Shown here one piece after another: positions 22,542 to 35,096 of a DNA stretch of 64,000 bases. The translations under genes and the position numbers were made by a program. Origin of the DNA: Bimuria novae-zelandiae CBS 107.79 (lineage: Eukaryota > Ascomycota > Dothideomycetes > Pleosporales > Didymosphaeriaceae). The notes below the pieces were generated by a model. That model was not told where the DNA came from. It saw nothing but the letters and a program-made list of their open reading frames with translations, and did no database searches. Within the stretch, counting starts at the first letter, position 1; each line of letters opens with the position of its first letter. Location: NCBI GenBank assembly GCA_010015655.1, contig ML976669.1, forward strand, positions 870,230-934,229, read 5' to 3'.

Positions 22542-23856
22542 ATGCCTCCTCACGATCTTGCTACTCGAGCTTTAATAATTACTCTTAAGGCTACTGGCAA
22601 GCCAAATGACGAGATCACTGGCCTAACAGGGATTTCAAAGCGGACAATTAACTCAATATTCGCGCGAGCTATTGAACGAGGCTTTGATCCATGCCAGCGN
22701 NNNNNNNNNNNNNNNNNNNNNNNNNNNNNNNNNNNNNNNNNNNNNNNNNNNNNNNNNNNNNNNNNNNNNNNNNNNNNNNNNNNNNNNNNNNNNNNNNNNN
22801 NNNNNNNNNNNNNNNNNNNNNNNNNNNNNNNNNNNNNNNNNNNNNNNNNNNNNNNNNNNNNNNNNNNNNNNNNNNNNNNNNNNNNNNNNNNNNNNNNNNN
22901 NNNNNNNNNNNNNNNNNNNNNNNNNNNNNNNNNNNNNNNNNNNNNNNNNNNNNNNNNNNNNNNNNNNNNNNNNNNNNNNNNNNNNNNNNNNNNNNNNNNN
23001 NNNNNNNNNNNNNNNNNNNNNNNNNNNNNNNNNNNNNNNNNNNNNNNNNNNNNNNNNNNNNNNNNNNNNNNNNNNNNNNNNNNNNNNNNNNNNNNNNNNN
23101 NNNNNNNNNNNNNNNNNNNNNNNNNNNNNNNNNNNNNNNNNNNNNNNNNNNNNNNNNNNNNNNNNNNNNNNNNNNNNNNNNNNNNNNNNNNNNNNNNNNN
23201 NNNNNNNNNNNNNNNNNNNNNNNNNNNNNNNNNNNNNNNNNNNNNNNNNNNNNNNNNNNNNNNNTGCTGCTCGAATTGAGGAGCTAAATCAAGAGCTAGA
23301 GCCTATCATGAAGGCGCAATGGGAGCTTGAAACTGGAATGCGTCGCCTTGATCTACGTAACAAGCCTGGACGACAACCTCAATGGACTTGGAATAAGAAG
23401 ACAGGAAAGGTCAGCCGAGGCAGAGGCTCAGGTATTGATTGGTATCGGTACCAGACGTCTGTGCTACTTCCAAAGCTAATACCTTTTGCAAAGGTGTGCA
23501 AAATAGAGCGGCCAGACACTGTTGTACAAGAAGATAAAGCGCCCTCTCATGATCATCATGTCCAGAGCTATATATATAGCATCCATGATGTTACAAAGTT
23601 GCTCTGGTGTGGCAACTCTCCTGACCTAAACGCTATTGAGCCTTGCTGGCCATGGATGAAGAGAGCTACTACAAAGAAAGGCGCGCCAAAGAGTAGAGCA
23701 GAGGCTGTCCGTGCATGGGAGCAGTGCTGGCGAGATCTACCTCAGGAGAAGATACAGGCTTGGATTGAGCGTATTCCTGTCCATATAAAGAAGATCATTG
23801 AGCTAGAAGGGGGCAACGAGTACAAGGAGGGCAGGAATCTCCATAGACTTAGATAA
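22542..23856 (+). CDS. Tc1/mariner-type DDE transposase (interrupted by assembly gap)
   Basis: The N-terminal part, from ATG 22542 (MPPHDLATRALIITLKATGK), holds a helix-turn-helix (DEITGLTGISKRTINSIFAR). After the gap come VVQEDKAPSHDHH, the region of the second catalytic Asp (usually QDNAPCH), and CGNSPDLNAIEPCWPWMKRA, the region of the third catalytic residue (usually SPDLNPIE). The C-terminus ends GRNLHRLR. The two parts lie in different frames only because the 565 N do not represent the true length. The first catalytic Asp is presumably inside the gap. Apparently undamaged. Confidence 0.82.
22700..23264. other. Assembly gap (565 N)
   Basis: Unknown sequence inside the transposase gene. 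Other copies of the element in the genome probably caused the assembler to stop here. Confidence 0.95.
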
Positions 23857-23944
23857 TCGGACATATGTCTAAATTCGGAATGTGGCGTATACCCCTGCTC
23901 GCCAAGGTGGGCAAGGACTTTTGAAAGGCACCTCCGTAAGAAAC

Positions 23945-24288
23945 AATGAATTTGGAGGAGTAGTGCATATTCTTAGCGCCTTGATCCTGTGGCTGCATGT
24001 TCCATCTGTGCAAAGCAGGGGCGTTCGCATGCTCGAAATCATCCCATGCTGATTGGGATCAATGAAGTAATCTGTGAGAGCTAGTGATCCATACGCATAA
24101 GGAAGAAATTGAGAATTGTACTTGTTGTTGTATTGGGTGAAGCTACGAACAGTAGGTATACATGAGTGGCTGTAAACAGCGCTAGTGTAGGATGGGTAGT
24201 CGCATCTCAACACAGGTGAGGCGCCACTGCAAGTGGGGAAAGGGAGACTCCAAACCGTGACATAATCGCATGATGATTTGGCCGACAC
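23945..24288 (-). CDS. Unrecognised open frame beside the Tc1 element
   Basis: A minus-strand frame of about 115 codons (MSAKSSCDYVTVWSLP...), Cys- and Ser-rich, runs into the right inverted repeat of the Tc1 element. It may be a fragment interrupted by the insertion, or chance. I do not recognise a family and no start or intron decides it. Confidence 0.2.
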
Positions 24289-24665
24289 CCGTGTCGATCT
24301 CGATGTCCGTGTATTGAATGCACGAGATGCACCTCGAGCATAGGTTTAAGCGTGGTGCCTGATGCTATATCACGAAGTCGCCAAAGGCCTGCATGAAATC
24401 CAACAGCATAGGCATTTAGACTTTATTGATTGATCGATGCGATACCGCGCAGGTGTTTTTCGATGGACGCCTAAGCGATATACCTCGCGCGCTTTGCGGA
24501 TAGGCAATCTTTCAGCTCAGACGGTTGATACGCAACCGTCTTGATCCCAAAATATCACACACGCGAGAGCTGCGGGCCTTTCTGTAACGAATTGTTGATG
24601 CAAGCGCGTGCAACATTTGAACGTGAATTGAGAAGACAAAGGCTTGAGTGACAGAATGTATCGAG
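24289..24665. other. Intergenic
   Basis: Downstream of the DUF3176-type gene; nothing recognisable. Confidence 0.5.
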
Positions 24666-26600
24666 TTAATCCTTCCATTCCGCCTGCGGAGGCGTGTGAC
24701 GAGATCTCAGAGACGTTGGCGAGAACGCGCTCGCACCTGAAAGCCTCCACCCAACTCCGGGAAGCCACTTCACTTTAGTACGCTTCGCATTTGCTCGCGG
24801 AGTTCTTTTGTCCTTCGCAGATGTGACCTTCTGCCGCACATCGTCTAGGAGTCCATACAGCAGAGTAGCGATGGCGGAAGTCTTCCACACGCCTACGTCC
24901 TGCGCCATAGAGCTTCGTATGATAGTTGCCACCAAGAAGATAAAGCTGAAGACAAGGAGAGCAAGCGGAAGAGAAAGCCATTCCCATCGGACCTCGACGA
25001 CACTCACGAGATCGAATGCTGGACCAGGAAGCATCTTGATCGAGCCCTTTGCCTTTGATGACCTTACGATGTTGGTAAAATCGGTAGCCGAATGGTCAAA
25101 CTGTGACGTAATGTTGTCATAGAGGAAGGGGTTATAGGAATCGTTTCGCGACCGACAGCCGTTGGTTTTGAACTCTTGATATCGCAATGTAGCCTGCGCC
25201 ATATCCGTGGTATTAGTAGCCGTGTAGGTCGAGGGAAAGATGTCATCGAAGATGGTGAGAATGTTGTAGTGCGTTTCGTTGCTGACTGTGTATTCGGATC
25301 CACTGTTTCCAAAAATGGTGACGTTCTCATTGTATTCAAAGTGGGTGCCCATCAATTCACCGTCAATTATGATTAGGCTTACTCACAGTTAATACGCATT
25401 CATGCGCTATCGGTGTTGCATTTTGGCGAACCTGTATTACATCCCCACCAGAAGCAATGACAAAATGCGCTATTGGATTGCGGGTATCGTTAAGTTTTGC
25501 CTCGTAACCAGAAACCGGGTCTCTTGTCCATATATCGTACAGTGGTTGTGAGCGTGATACAAGAACCTCTCCAGTGTGATTGGTATGCGCGTCGTTAGTG
25601 TAGCCGGCCATCAAGATTGGGGTATCTGCCATAAGATACCACCCGCATGCAGTCCCGTTAGGATAGTTCCAATTAGAAAAATCAGGAAGAGGAACAGGAG
25701 CCAAAATCCAATCCAGAGTTGAATTGAGACACCGAAATTCGAGGCGGTCGGTGACATCCGCACACCTATTGCACACACCCAAGTTTTCGTGCTTGGGCCA
25801 CGTGCAATTAGTACTGGGACACTCCAGGGGAATTTGGGGACTGAGCCCGCTGCCAGTGCTAGATGTGGCTGACGTGGTCCCGTTATCGTAAAAGTAAAGA
25901 TATGCTGTTGTCGACATGGCTTGATCTACCTCCAAGTACTCGGTGTTGTCGATAAGAAACTTTCCGGCTGTGTACGCGGTGTATGTCGTTGCACGGGGAA
26001 TGAATGCATCCATTGACTGTTCTCGCCACTGCTCGGAGATATTGACCACGTTCTGGAAGAAAGGGTCCATCGCAAGCGCAAAGAGAATAATGGCTGCGCC
26101 AAGGGCGGCCACCGACCTTCCCTTTGTACGCAATAATAACATGAAGGACCCCCAAGGACCTCTAGAGGCGTTATCGAATAGCCTGTTTGAACCAAGGAGT
26201 CAGCGTGGTCCACCAAAAGATGGGAAGAACAAATGCCAGCCTCCGTGGAGTGAAATGAAGAAAGAACGTTCCAAGTAGCGATGTAGGTCTGTACTACTCC
26301 ACAAGGTGATGTCCATTTTGCAAAATAGTGTTCACTCACTCAAAATCCCACATCTTCTTGCTTTGCGTAGATTTGTCATTCACTCGAAACCAGATCCATT
26401 TCAGTTGCCTGAGAGCTTCGGAGACGGGTAGGAGAAGAGCGGCTCCGCTGACTTTTGCCAGGACTGAAATATAAGCATTTAGTGTCAATCCAAGCAGTCA
26501 CCGGGGTAAAGGTCGATGCTTGTAATGGTATAAAACGATTACGATTCCAGCCATGGAGAGCGCACTGAAGGTCCACTTGAAGATAGTGTTGTTTCGGTGT
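24666..26600 (-). pseudogene. DUF3176-type fungal membrane glycoprotein with in-frame TGA
   Basis: This large fungal family of unknown function has N-terminal membrane helices, a glycosylated ectodomain and a C-terminal helix. Minus-strand exons: the first ends at 26340 (its 5' limit unknown, at or beyond 26600), then 25387-26182, then probably 24666-25325. Family features are VSGAALLLPVSEALRQLKW, FDNASRGPWGSF, AALGAAIILFALAMDPFFQ, the ectodomain Cys block TNCTWPKHENLGVCNRCADV, many N-x-S/T sites, and the helix WLSLPLALLVFSFIFLVATI. The N-terminal part reads HRPLPR-stop-LLGLTLNAYISVLA; the stop is TGA at 26498-26500 where the family has Trp. The join near 25326-25386 is uncertain: a 61-bp GTGAGT...GAG intron keeps frame, but its acceptor is weak. 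No first exon with a good ATG was found. Confidence 0.7.
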
Positions 26601-27154
26601 GGTTGCAAAAACAGAAACACACTGAGCAGAAGCGTGAGGGTAGCAGCCGTTTATTTAACCAGCGGGAGCGATGAAGCTGAACCTGTAGCGGCGAAGCTTA
26701 GTGCAAACAAATGCACATCGTTCCCAATCGTGTGAGGCTCCGAATCGGTGTACAGACGGGCCGGTCACTAACAATAGACTGGGCGCGAGCTGCATGGCGG
26801 CAGGTCGTTGAGGCACAAACGTGCCGCTTTTTGCAAAGAGCCTCTGCACGTAGTTGCTGTCATGCAAGCGCTAGGATCAAACGTGGTAAACGAAACGGGG
26901 TTGTGGCGAGGAGGAATGGAGATTGGCGCCAGGCACACGTCCAATGTCACTGCGTCTTGACAGCACAGTCTAATTGTATACGGTTAGCGTTGGCGCTTAC
27001 GATCACGTGGCGCGTTTCCGATCACGAAGCTGCCAATGGCATTATTACCCCCGCCACTCATAGTCTCTAACCCTCACATTACAAAGAGGTTCGAGGCTTC
27101 AGGAGGGAGCGCATGTCCCATGTGCAGACAAGACGTTCCTAAGGATGCGCCTTT
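26601..27154. other. Edge of the GC-balanced island
   Basis: No gene is supported. The missing first exon of the DUF3176-type gene could lie here. The stretch ends at TA 27155-27156, the duplication of transposon P1. Confidence 0.4.
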
Positions 27155-27156
27155 TA

Positions 27157-27617
27157 CCCGTGTCTGTGCGCGCAACGCCCGACTTCGCGCAACGCCCGAC
27201 CCCAGCCATTTTGCACATATCTTCCACACCACATAGCTCCACCACCATGCCAGCTATTGACGAAGCGATTGCATATATTAATAGCCTAGCTTTAGGTAAA
27301 AAATTTTAATATTTAAAAGTAGTAAAAATATATAGCGTTAATTATATAATTTTATTACGTTAATATTAACGCGTGTAGCGCCTACGTGTTACTAAGCACT
27401 CTAATTAGTATATAATTAGCCTATACTAAAAAGCTAAGCTTAGAAAATATATAAAGGAGCTTAATAAATAACGTCTACTATTTATAAAATCTATAATATA
27501 AAATTTTACGTTTAAATTAGCTACCAAGAACGATTCTAAAAGCTAGGTTACGCACTTTATTAACTTTATTAATATATGTATTATAAAGTAAGTTTATAGT
27601 TCTAAGCCTATAATCTT
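27157..27617 (+). mobile_element. pogo-like transposon P1, 5' part
   Basis: The terminus CCCGTGTCTGTGCGCGCAAC follows TA (27155-27156). At 27247 an ATG opens MPAIDEAIAYINSLALGKKF, the start of a Fot/pogo-type transposase with psq-like helix-turn-helix. After a few codons the frame is broken by RIP-type stops. The change from GC-balanced to AT-rich DNA falls inside this element. It is cut at 27617 by element G2 (target duplication ATCTT). The remainder may lie after 42016, but I could not recognise it there. Confidence 0.65.
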
Positions 27618-28044
27618 TGTTACGAACCAGAAGCAAGATGACGAGGGATAGGCGCTTATGAGGAAAGACGGCCGAGAAACGGGTTAACAAGCACGCTAAG
27701 GAGCTAACCTCGGGGTCACGTGACTGCTTAGTCGATCAGTGGTGCTAAGCAAATGAGCAAGGCACGTGACTGCTTAGTTAATTAGTAGTACTAAGCAACT
27801 AAGCAAGCAAAGTATATATGTAGGATATGTTTCCTTTATACGCTCCTTATAGTTAACTTATATATTTTTTATGCGAGTACGTTCTCCTATATAGGCTAAT
27901 AGTTATCTTATTTTATTATAAAATTAAATTATCTAGCCTCGCGCTAAGTGTTGTATTAACTTATACTACTAAATAATTTATAAAGTACTATAATACCTTA
28001 CTACTCTAACTTATATTAGAATAAGGTATAAGAGCCTTATAACA
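27618..28044 (+). repeat. G2 5' LTR
   Basis: 427 bp, TGTTACGAACC...CTTATAACA. Its left half is GC-rich. Its right half matches the LTR of element D (17511-17956), so D and G2 share R-U5 but differ in U3. Confidence 0.85.
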
Positions 28045-28192
28045 CTTTAGCTATCTTATAGTATAATAGCAGGACCTAGTTTAATCACTATAGCCCTAGC
28101 GACTAAGGAAAAGACGCTATAAGAGATAGTTACTAAATAAGTAGCTTAAATAGCCTAGCTATAAGAAATTATTAATTATATAGGCGAAAAGA

Positions 28193-28587
28193 TGTTAAGA
28201 TCCTAAAGGGGTAGCTGGTCCCTAAGGGGCTAAGGTTAGTTCTCGGGCAGGAATACTATAGTAGGACAGAAGAGGGTCGTAGTAATAGCTTGCGCTTGTC
28301 ACTAGGGCGTTAGTATTAAAAGTGTGTATAGTATAATCAAATTAACAAGGTTGCTTATTCAGATCTAAACGATAGATTGATAAACAGGTTGAACACGAAT
28401 GCCATAAGGGTATTCGTGCTAGGTTATATACATGGTCATTTCTGCCATCCCCCGTTCCTTTCCATCCGGGATGGTTCTGCTTGGCGGGATGGTAGATCAC
28501 GTGACCTCGGTAGTGCAATCCCACTTTGGGTTACCCCGCTACGCTCACCGTTGGTTGTTCTTTGTTACGATTGTTCAGATCTCAACA
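28193..28587 (-). repeat. Solo LTR, TGTTRGGATCT family, reversed
   Basis: 395 bp bounded by TGTT...AACA and a perfect 5-bp duplication AAAGA (28188-28192 and 28588-28592). It is the reverse complement of the LTR family at 48869-49286. Its interior was presumably removed by LTR-LTR recombination. Confidence 0.85.
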
Positions 28588-29169
28588 AAAGATAAACACT
28601 TAGGAAAAAGTAAAGTACTAACTAAAAATCCTAAAACCTAAACCCTATACTAAAAAGGGTTACCTAGAAATATTCTTAATATAGATAAAACTATTTATCC
28701 GCTATAACCTAGAGAGGTTTAATACAGAATAAGACAAGATCTTAGTTACTTATATAAATATATAAGATAAGGTAGCCGCATAGACAAGACTAATAATTAA
28801 TAATTTTCTTAAGAATAGTAAACTAAAAGACTATAACTTAGATACTACTAAGGATACTTTTAAAGACTAAAAGTCCTTTTATAAAGCTATAAAAAAATAT
28901 TTAGTATAATTAATAAAAGATATTAGGCTAAAATACGCCTCTAATAACTACGCTAAGAAAAATTAGTAGTACTTTATACTTTAGAGTTTAAATAAATAGT
29001 AGTAGAACTTAATAGATAGGGAGAGGCCCTACTTATAATTACTTACTATAATAGGCTAAAGGAATTAGTTAAAGACGAACTAGTCTACTAAGAAAAAGTA
29101 GATAACCTAAAAGAACTTATTAATAACGCTATTAAAGTAGATAATTGCCTATATAAACGAAAGCTAGAA

Positions 29170-29880
29170 AAACAGCATAGCACCTAACTACTCTCTAGAA
29201 AAGAAACCGGTATCCGACCCTTAGGAAGAGACAGGGACGGAGACGTCATCATGACCGATGAAGCCCGATGGTACAAAAAGAGAAACGGCAGAGGAAAACA
29301 GCCGTACAAACCCAAGAAGAACTACTAGGGCAGAAACGGCATCTTGCAGGAAGAGCGAGAACGGAGGTTTAAGGATAAAGCTTGCCTCCGATGTAGCAAA
29401 CAGGGCCACTTCGCCAAGGATTGCGAAGGTCAGGAGACCAAGGTCAATACGACCAACCTCCTACGAGTGGCCATGGCCACCCTCACGCCAGCAGAGGCGG
29501 AGGAGGTGGATCTCACGCAAGAAATCCCCGAGCCAGTAGAAGAATGGGGGGAGGGACAAAAAACCCTCTATAAATACCAGATCTTTCAACGACTAGCAGA
29601 CGACACCTGCTGGATATGCAGCAGTACGCAACATCACTTGTCCCAGTGCGAGACGAGGGTGATTGTGCAAGGGCCGCACGCATGGGACGCCTATTGGCTT
29701 GCCAAAAAGCTACAAGGACCCCCGAAGCAGTACCTACGCCAGATCACGATACAAGAACAACATGCACATGCCAAATGGTGGCAATGCACACGAAAGGGTT
29801 GCCAACAGCACTCTAAGGCTAGAGTTAAGGCCTTTTATTTTCTAGGAGGCTTAAAGTACTATAAACTTAAGAAAAGCTAG
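29170..29880 (+). pseudogene. Gag segment of G2, little RIP, two zinc knuckles
   Basis: The GC content is much higher than around it, and 29344-29880 is open (178 codons). It encodes a Gag C-terminal region with CLRCSKQGHFAKDC (a CX2CX4HX4C knuckle, near 29390) and a second CWICSSTQHHLSQC of the same spacing near 29608. One TAG (about 29326) remains just upstream, so the whole gag is not intact. Confidence 0.75.
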
Positions 29881-32668
29881 TGTAGCGTACCTAATAACTA
29901 CTATAAGCACTTTTTAGCTTACTAAGCTAAGTACTATAAGTAGAATAGCTAGTACTAATGTTTTAATATTACCTATAAACTACATAAATAATAAAAGTTT
30001 AAAATAGGCTAGTTCCCGCAAGGCTTAGATCCCTATAATACTAGTATAATAATAAGGAGCACGTAGCCAGGAAGAGATATAGAGTACTTAATAATTAAAT
30101 AAGACTAATATAATTTATAGTGCTTTATATACCTACGCCTATAGGAAGAAGTAGCTTTCTTTAATAGCTACTTAGGATATAATGTATTAGCCTAGAACGA
30201 ATACCTTACTTTAAACTACCTATAATATAAGATACTAAGAGTATATAAGTTTAATAGGATTAGAGAAACCTATACACTATATTAATAATAATATAAATAG
30301 TATAAGGTTAAGGAAGTCTCGAAGCTAGCCTAACTTAAAGGTTAGATTTAAGAGGCAAAAGCCTTATAGGAGGCTTAAAATAAGCCTAAAAACTTAAAAA
30401 ACTAAATTATTACTAAGTAATAAGCTACACTAGTAATAGTACGATTATTATAGCTTATTAAGTAAACACTTACTAAGTTAAGAAATACCTAATTAAGAAT
30501 ATCACGGTGCACAGGTATCGTGTTATAATACTTATTAACTTAAAGGTAGACGCATATCTAATTACCCTATAAGTAGTTAAGAAATATAATATACTATATT
30601 ATAATAAAAGGATACTGCTATAAATAGGACTCGCAGATAGGACCCGATTATAAGGATATAGTAATAGTTAGCTATGCCTTAAGATAGCGCTAGTACAAGT
30701 TAATATAAAGGGCCTAGAGAGCTAATACGTCTTTACTATTATAAAAATAGGAGACATTAAAGCTATTATTAAATATAAATAGCTTAAGTAATATAATTTA
30801 TAAATAAACTAAATTAAATAAACGATCCTTCCTTAAAACCTACTATTAATAGCTTAAGCGAGCCTTAGTAAAAAGGAAACTTTTAAAAATTTTAAGTAAA
30901 AAAGGAGAATTAACTATCTATAATATAAGAGATATTTATTTATAAGATAGACATGATCTTAAAATAATACCTAAGACAAGTGCACTATATATAGGTCTAG
31001 GAGGCTAAAATAGTCTTAGATAACCTAAGTCTACTAGAAGAATACTAGGAATTCGCAGACTTATTTAAGGAGCACGACAAGATAGTCCTGCCTAAATATA
31101 AAGAGTAGAATTACAAGATACTACTAGTAGAGGGAGCTAAGCTATAGCTAGAGCACCTAAGGCCCCTTACTTATAAATAAGAAAAAGAGTTAAAAGAACT
31201 AATATAGAAAAACTTACGCTTAAAGAAGTAAAAATTTAGTTAGAGCCTTATAGCCTTCCCTATACTCTTTATTTATAAGAAAGATAGTAGGCTACGACTT
31301 TATATAAATTATAAATAGCTAAACGCTATTATAGTTAAGAACTACTACTTATTACTATTAATAATAAAGCTTATAGATTAACTCTAAGGAGCTAAGTAGT
31401 TCACGAAATTTAATATCTAGGATAGATTCTATAGGATTAAAATAGTAAAGGGCTATAAGTAGAAAATAGCTTTCCGCACGCGATATAGCCTCTTTAAATA
31501 TATAGTTATACTAATAGGACTAATAAACGCTCTAGTAACCTTTTAAGAACTAATAAATTAAGTATTATATAAATACTTAGACGTATTCTACACGGCATAC
31601 CTTGACGATATACTAGTGTACTTAAGCGGAACCTTAGAAGAACACAAGGAACACGTTTGCAAAGTGTTATAAAAGTTATAAGAGCATAGATTGCTCCTAC
31701 ACTTTAAGAAGTGTAAATTCCACGTTACTAAGACGGAATATCTAGGATTTATAATATCCTAGGAAGGTGTTAAGATAGACCTAAAGAAGATTACGATAAT
31801 AAAAAAATAATTCCTACTAAAATTAGTAAAAGATATTTAATTCTTTTTAGGCTTTATTAACTTCTATTATAAATTTATTAAGAACTACTCTAAGGTTACC
31901 GCTCTACTAATAAAACTCACGAAGATAGGAAAATAGCAACCTCTATAAAAAAAAAAAAGGCTTGTAAATAACTAAAATGCCTATTCCTAATAGCACCCCT
32001 ACTACAGATGTACGATCTAGAGCGTTAATACCGCATTTATACGGACGCATTAGATTATGCGCTAGGGGCTATACTATTATAAGAATATAATAATAAGAAA
32101 TAGAGACTAGTCTTCTATTACGTAAGGAAGCTTTCGGGGGCAAAGCTTAACTATAAAATTTATAATAAAAAACTACTAATAATTATTAACTATTTTAAGT
32201 AATAGGAAGCATAGCTTAAAGGGGCTAAATACTAAATAAAGGTGTTTTCTAACTACCTTAATCTTACACGCTTTATAATAACTAAGAAGCTTAATTAATA
32301 ATAAGCTAGGTAGTTAAAGTAGATAGCGGAGTTTAACTTCTATATTACGTATTTACTAGAAAACGCAAACGCTATAGTAAACATACTTAGTAGATAATTA
32401 GATCTTATAAAGGAAGATAATAGAAATAACTATATTATAATTTTAATTTACGCAAAGGATAGAACCTTTTACTATAATAAAATATAGCTTGCGCTAGCAC
32501 TAGAAGTGCGACGCGTGGACTTTACCTATTATAGACTAATTATGGATAGAATACAAGAGTATAAGAGGCTTACGGACAAGGATTGTCAAGCGTACGCTCT
32601 CTATAAAGCTATAAAGTTAATAACACGAGATTATTAAAACTATATATAAATTAGTAAGTAAGTGGCTC

Positions 32669-32921
32669 TGTCTGCACAGCCTCGCCTTCCGCACTAAGGG
32701 AACTGTGTAATCCTATCATATCCCTGTACCCCCTCACTTCTAGTTAACCTGATACTGTACTGAAACCCCTTCGCCTCCACACCACCTGGTACTCTATCAC
32801 ATCCACAAGAACTGGAAGGAAGGTATATAGAACTATTATAGCATATACACAAGACAAGACAGACACTAGATACTAAAGACAAAGAGTTACTTGTTTATTC
32901 CTTGCTACCTGTAAACCGACA
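32669..32921 (+). repeat. C1 5' LTR
   Basis: 253 bp, TGTCTGCACAGCC...ACCGACA. Differs from the 3' LTR only at about ten transition sites. Confidence 0.9.
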
Positions 32922-34112
32922 CTAATTAGTGGTTACCTTTACAGTTGATGCTATAAGAGATAACTACAGACAGCAAAGAGAACTAAAAGAGACACGACGA
33001 GGGGTATAGCGATACCCTAAACTATGTGCTAACGAGACCCTAAGCGTTTACCTAGGTCTCCGCGTTTATTACGCCTTCGCCGGAAGCTCGCGCGTCGTAG
33101 CCTACCACTAAGCAATAAGGACTCTAAGCGTTTACCTAAGTCCCTGTCTATTACGCTCTATAGTACCTACTACTAATAGTACTATTAATTAACCTGCGTC
33201 TTACTCTCTTAAAGAGACGCCTTACGGCCCCTAAATTACTTTCTTACGATGCCTTTTACTAACCATCTTACAAAGGAAGAACAGGCGCTTATTAATAAGG
33301 ATAGCTAGGGCTAGCCCCTTAATATTAATAAGAATACAGACATTACGAAAATTAACATAAAGAGTGTAAACATATACATCCTCTTCTACTACCGAATCTC
33401 CCGAAACAAAGAATGGGAGGACTATAAGCTATAAGAGCAGATAACTGTTATCTTTAAAAGATAGCTAAAAGAACTCTTTAATAAAGGCAATAAATCTCTT
33501 ATTACTAAATTCTAAGACTACCTACGCAAGCAAGGCGTCTTTATAGCTAAGAATAGTAAGTTAATTACCTACAATATTATAGAAGCGCTATAGGGCGACT
33601 ATCACGAATAGACTAATAAAGAGGTTACTTACTAGCTTAAAATAAACAAGAGGTTTAACTCGCGCTTTAATCCAAATCTTGCAACATCGCCTTTATACAA
33701 TATGCCTCTATTATAGTAATCTTCTTAATAACCCTCTGCGCACCTTACTTCTCCTTAACTAGCTCTAATAGCACGCACTGTCTACCAACCTATACCTCTA
33801 CTAAAATGGCAGCCCACCACATACCTGCCCCCTTATTAGCAGCACAACGCGCCTTTATCCTCTACGCAGCAGCTAAACCAGTACAATACGTACAACCCCT
33901 ATCTGCAGCACGAAAGCCCTACAGACGCCACACGTCTTAACAACACATATCGACTTATTACAGACCTCTATAAGCTATACGACAATGAGAAGCGCTTTAG
34001 AGGTAAGCTATATAACGTGTTTAACACCAAATTTAGAATCTTCCGAGACAATTGCAGCAAGATAGGGCTACCTAATACTAGGATCGAGCTTTTTCCATCA
34101 TGCTGAAAGACA

Positions 34113-34219
34113 TGTTGAAGCAGGTGCTTCCCGGCATACGGAAGGAGCACGCTAGCCTATATAGGCGACTTCTTCGCCTACATAGCTGATAACTCTTACA
34201 CTAAACTTCAGTTTCAACA
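34113..34219 (+). repeat. Miniature element 5' LTR
   Basis: 107 bp with CTATATAGG as a possible TATA box about halfway. Confidence 0.88.
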
Positions 34220-35096
34220 GGTTATGAGCCCGGAGCTCCGCTGCCCATATTGGACATACTCTCTACGCTCCATCTACTCAGCGTCTCTTATTACCTGTAC
34301 AGCTACCCGCTGAACCGCTGCTGCGACGCCTGCCACCGGCTTGCCCACCGCACCGCTATTTACAGCTGCAAGAACCGTCACACCTACACCAAAAGGCTTC
34401 TGCCGGTTCCACTGCTGCTGCACCTCTGCATCAGCCGCACGACCGCCGCTACGCTCATCGCCACTGGCGGGCCGGTCCACTACCGCTACACTGCACCGCT
34501 ACACTGCACCGCTGCTGTCATTGCCCAGCCGCCCAGCTACCCGCTGCGTCACCGGCTGGCAAAAGCCTGAGCAATCACCTGCTGCTTTCGCTACCCTCAG
34601 CGGTTCCAACTACATACAGATTTCCTCTCACCTTGGTCTTTACTAAGGACCTTACTAACTATCGACCATGTCATCCTTCCAGTTCAAACTGGACCCAGGG
34701 TCCCTACCCAAGCTTAGATCCCGTGGCGAGAACTTCCTAGAATACCGGTCAGCCTAGACTATCGCCTTCCAATATGCAAGGCTATGGCCAGTCATCTCCA
34801 AAAAGAAGCCGCGACTAGCCGCACTAGCTAGCGGCGCAGACACCACCACCATCAACGCCTGGGACGCTAAAGACACAAAGGCCCTGGGACTATCTCACTA
34901 GCCGGTTCGATCGTGACACTGGCCAATTGTCCATCCTACTGTTTCGCACGTTGACCAACCTGCGGTACAAGGACGGCGACGACCTTCGCCTCCACCTCGA
35001 CGAGTTCCACAACGGTTAAAGGAGGACCTGAAGATCTAAGGCTGGCATGCTTATGCTTCATGTATACTATATTCATGCTCCTCCGTCTGGGAGGAC

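Larger units (their letters stand above)
22386..23936 (+). mobile_element. Tc1/mariner transposon with perfect 65-bp inverted repeats
   Basis: Terminal inverted repeats 22386-22450 and 23872-23936 are identical over 65 bp (outer end CGGAGGTGCCTTTCAAAAGT). The element is flanked by TA on each side (22384-22385, 23937-23938), the Tc1/mariner target duplication. The interior encodes a DDE transposase on the plus strand without RIP-type stops in the sequenced parts. A run of N splits it, so its true length is unknown. It sits about 375 bp upstream of the start of the repeat-peptide gene. Confidence 0.9.

Noticed and set aside
26464..26501. Intron that would remove the TGA in the DUF3176-type gene
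   Set aside because: It would be only 38 bp with donor GTGACT, would shift the frame, and would delete a conserved family segment.
34250..34646. Overlapping open frames in the miniature element (60-106 codons, both strands)
   Set aside because: They lie in GC-rich internal DNA of the element, have low-complexity composition, and match no family.
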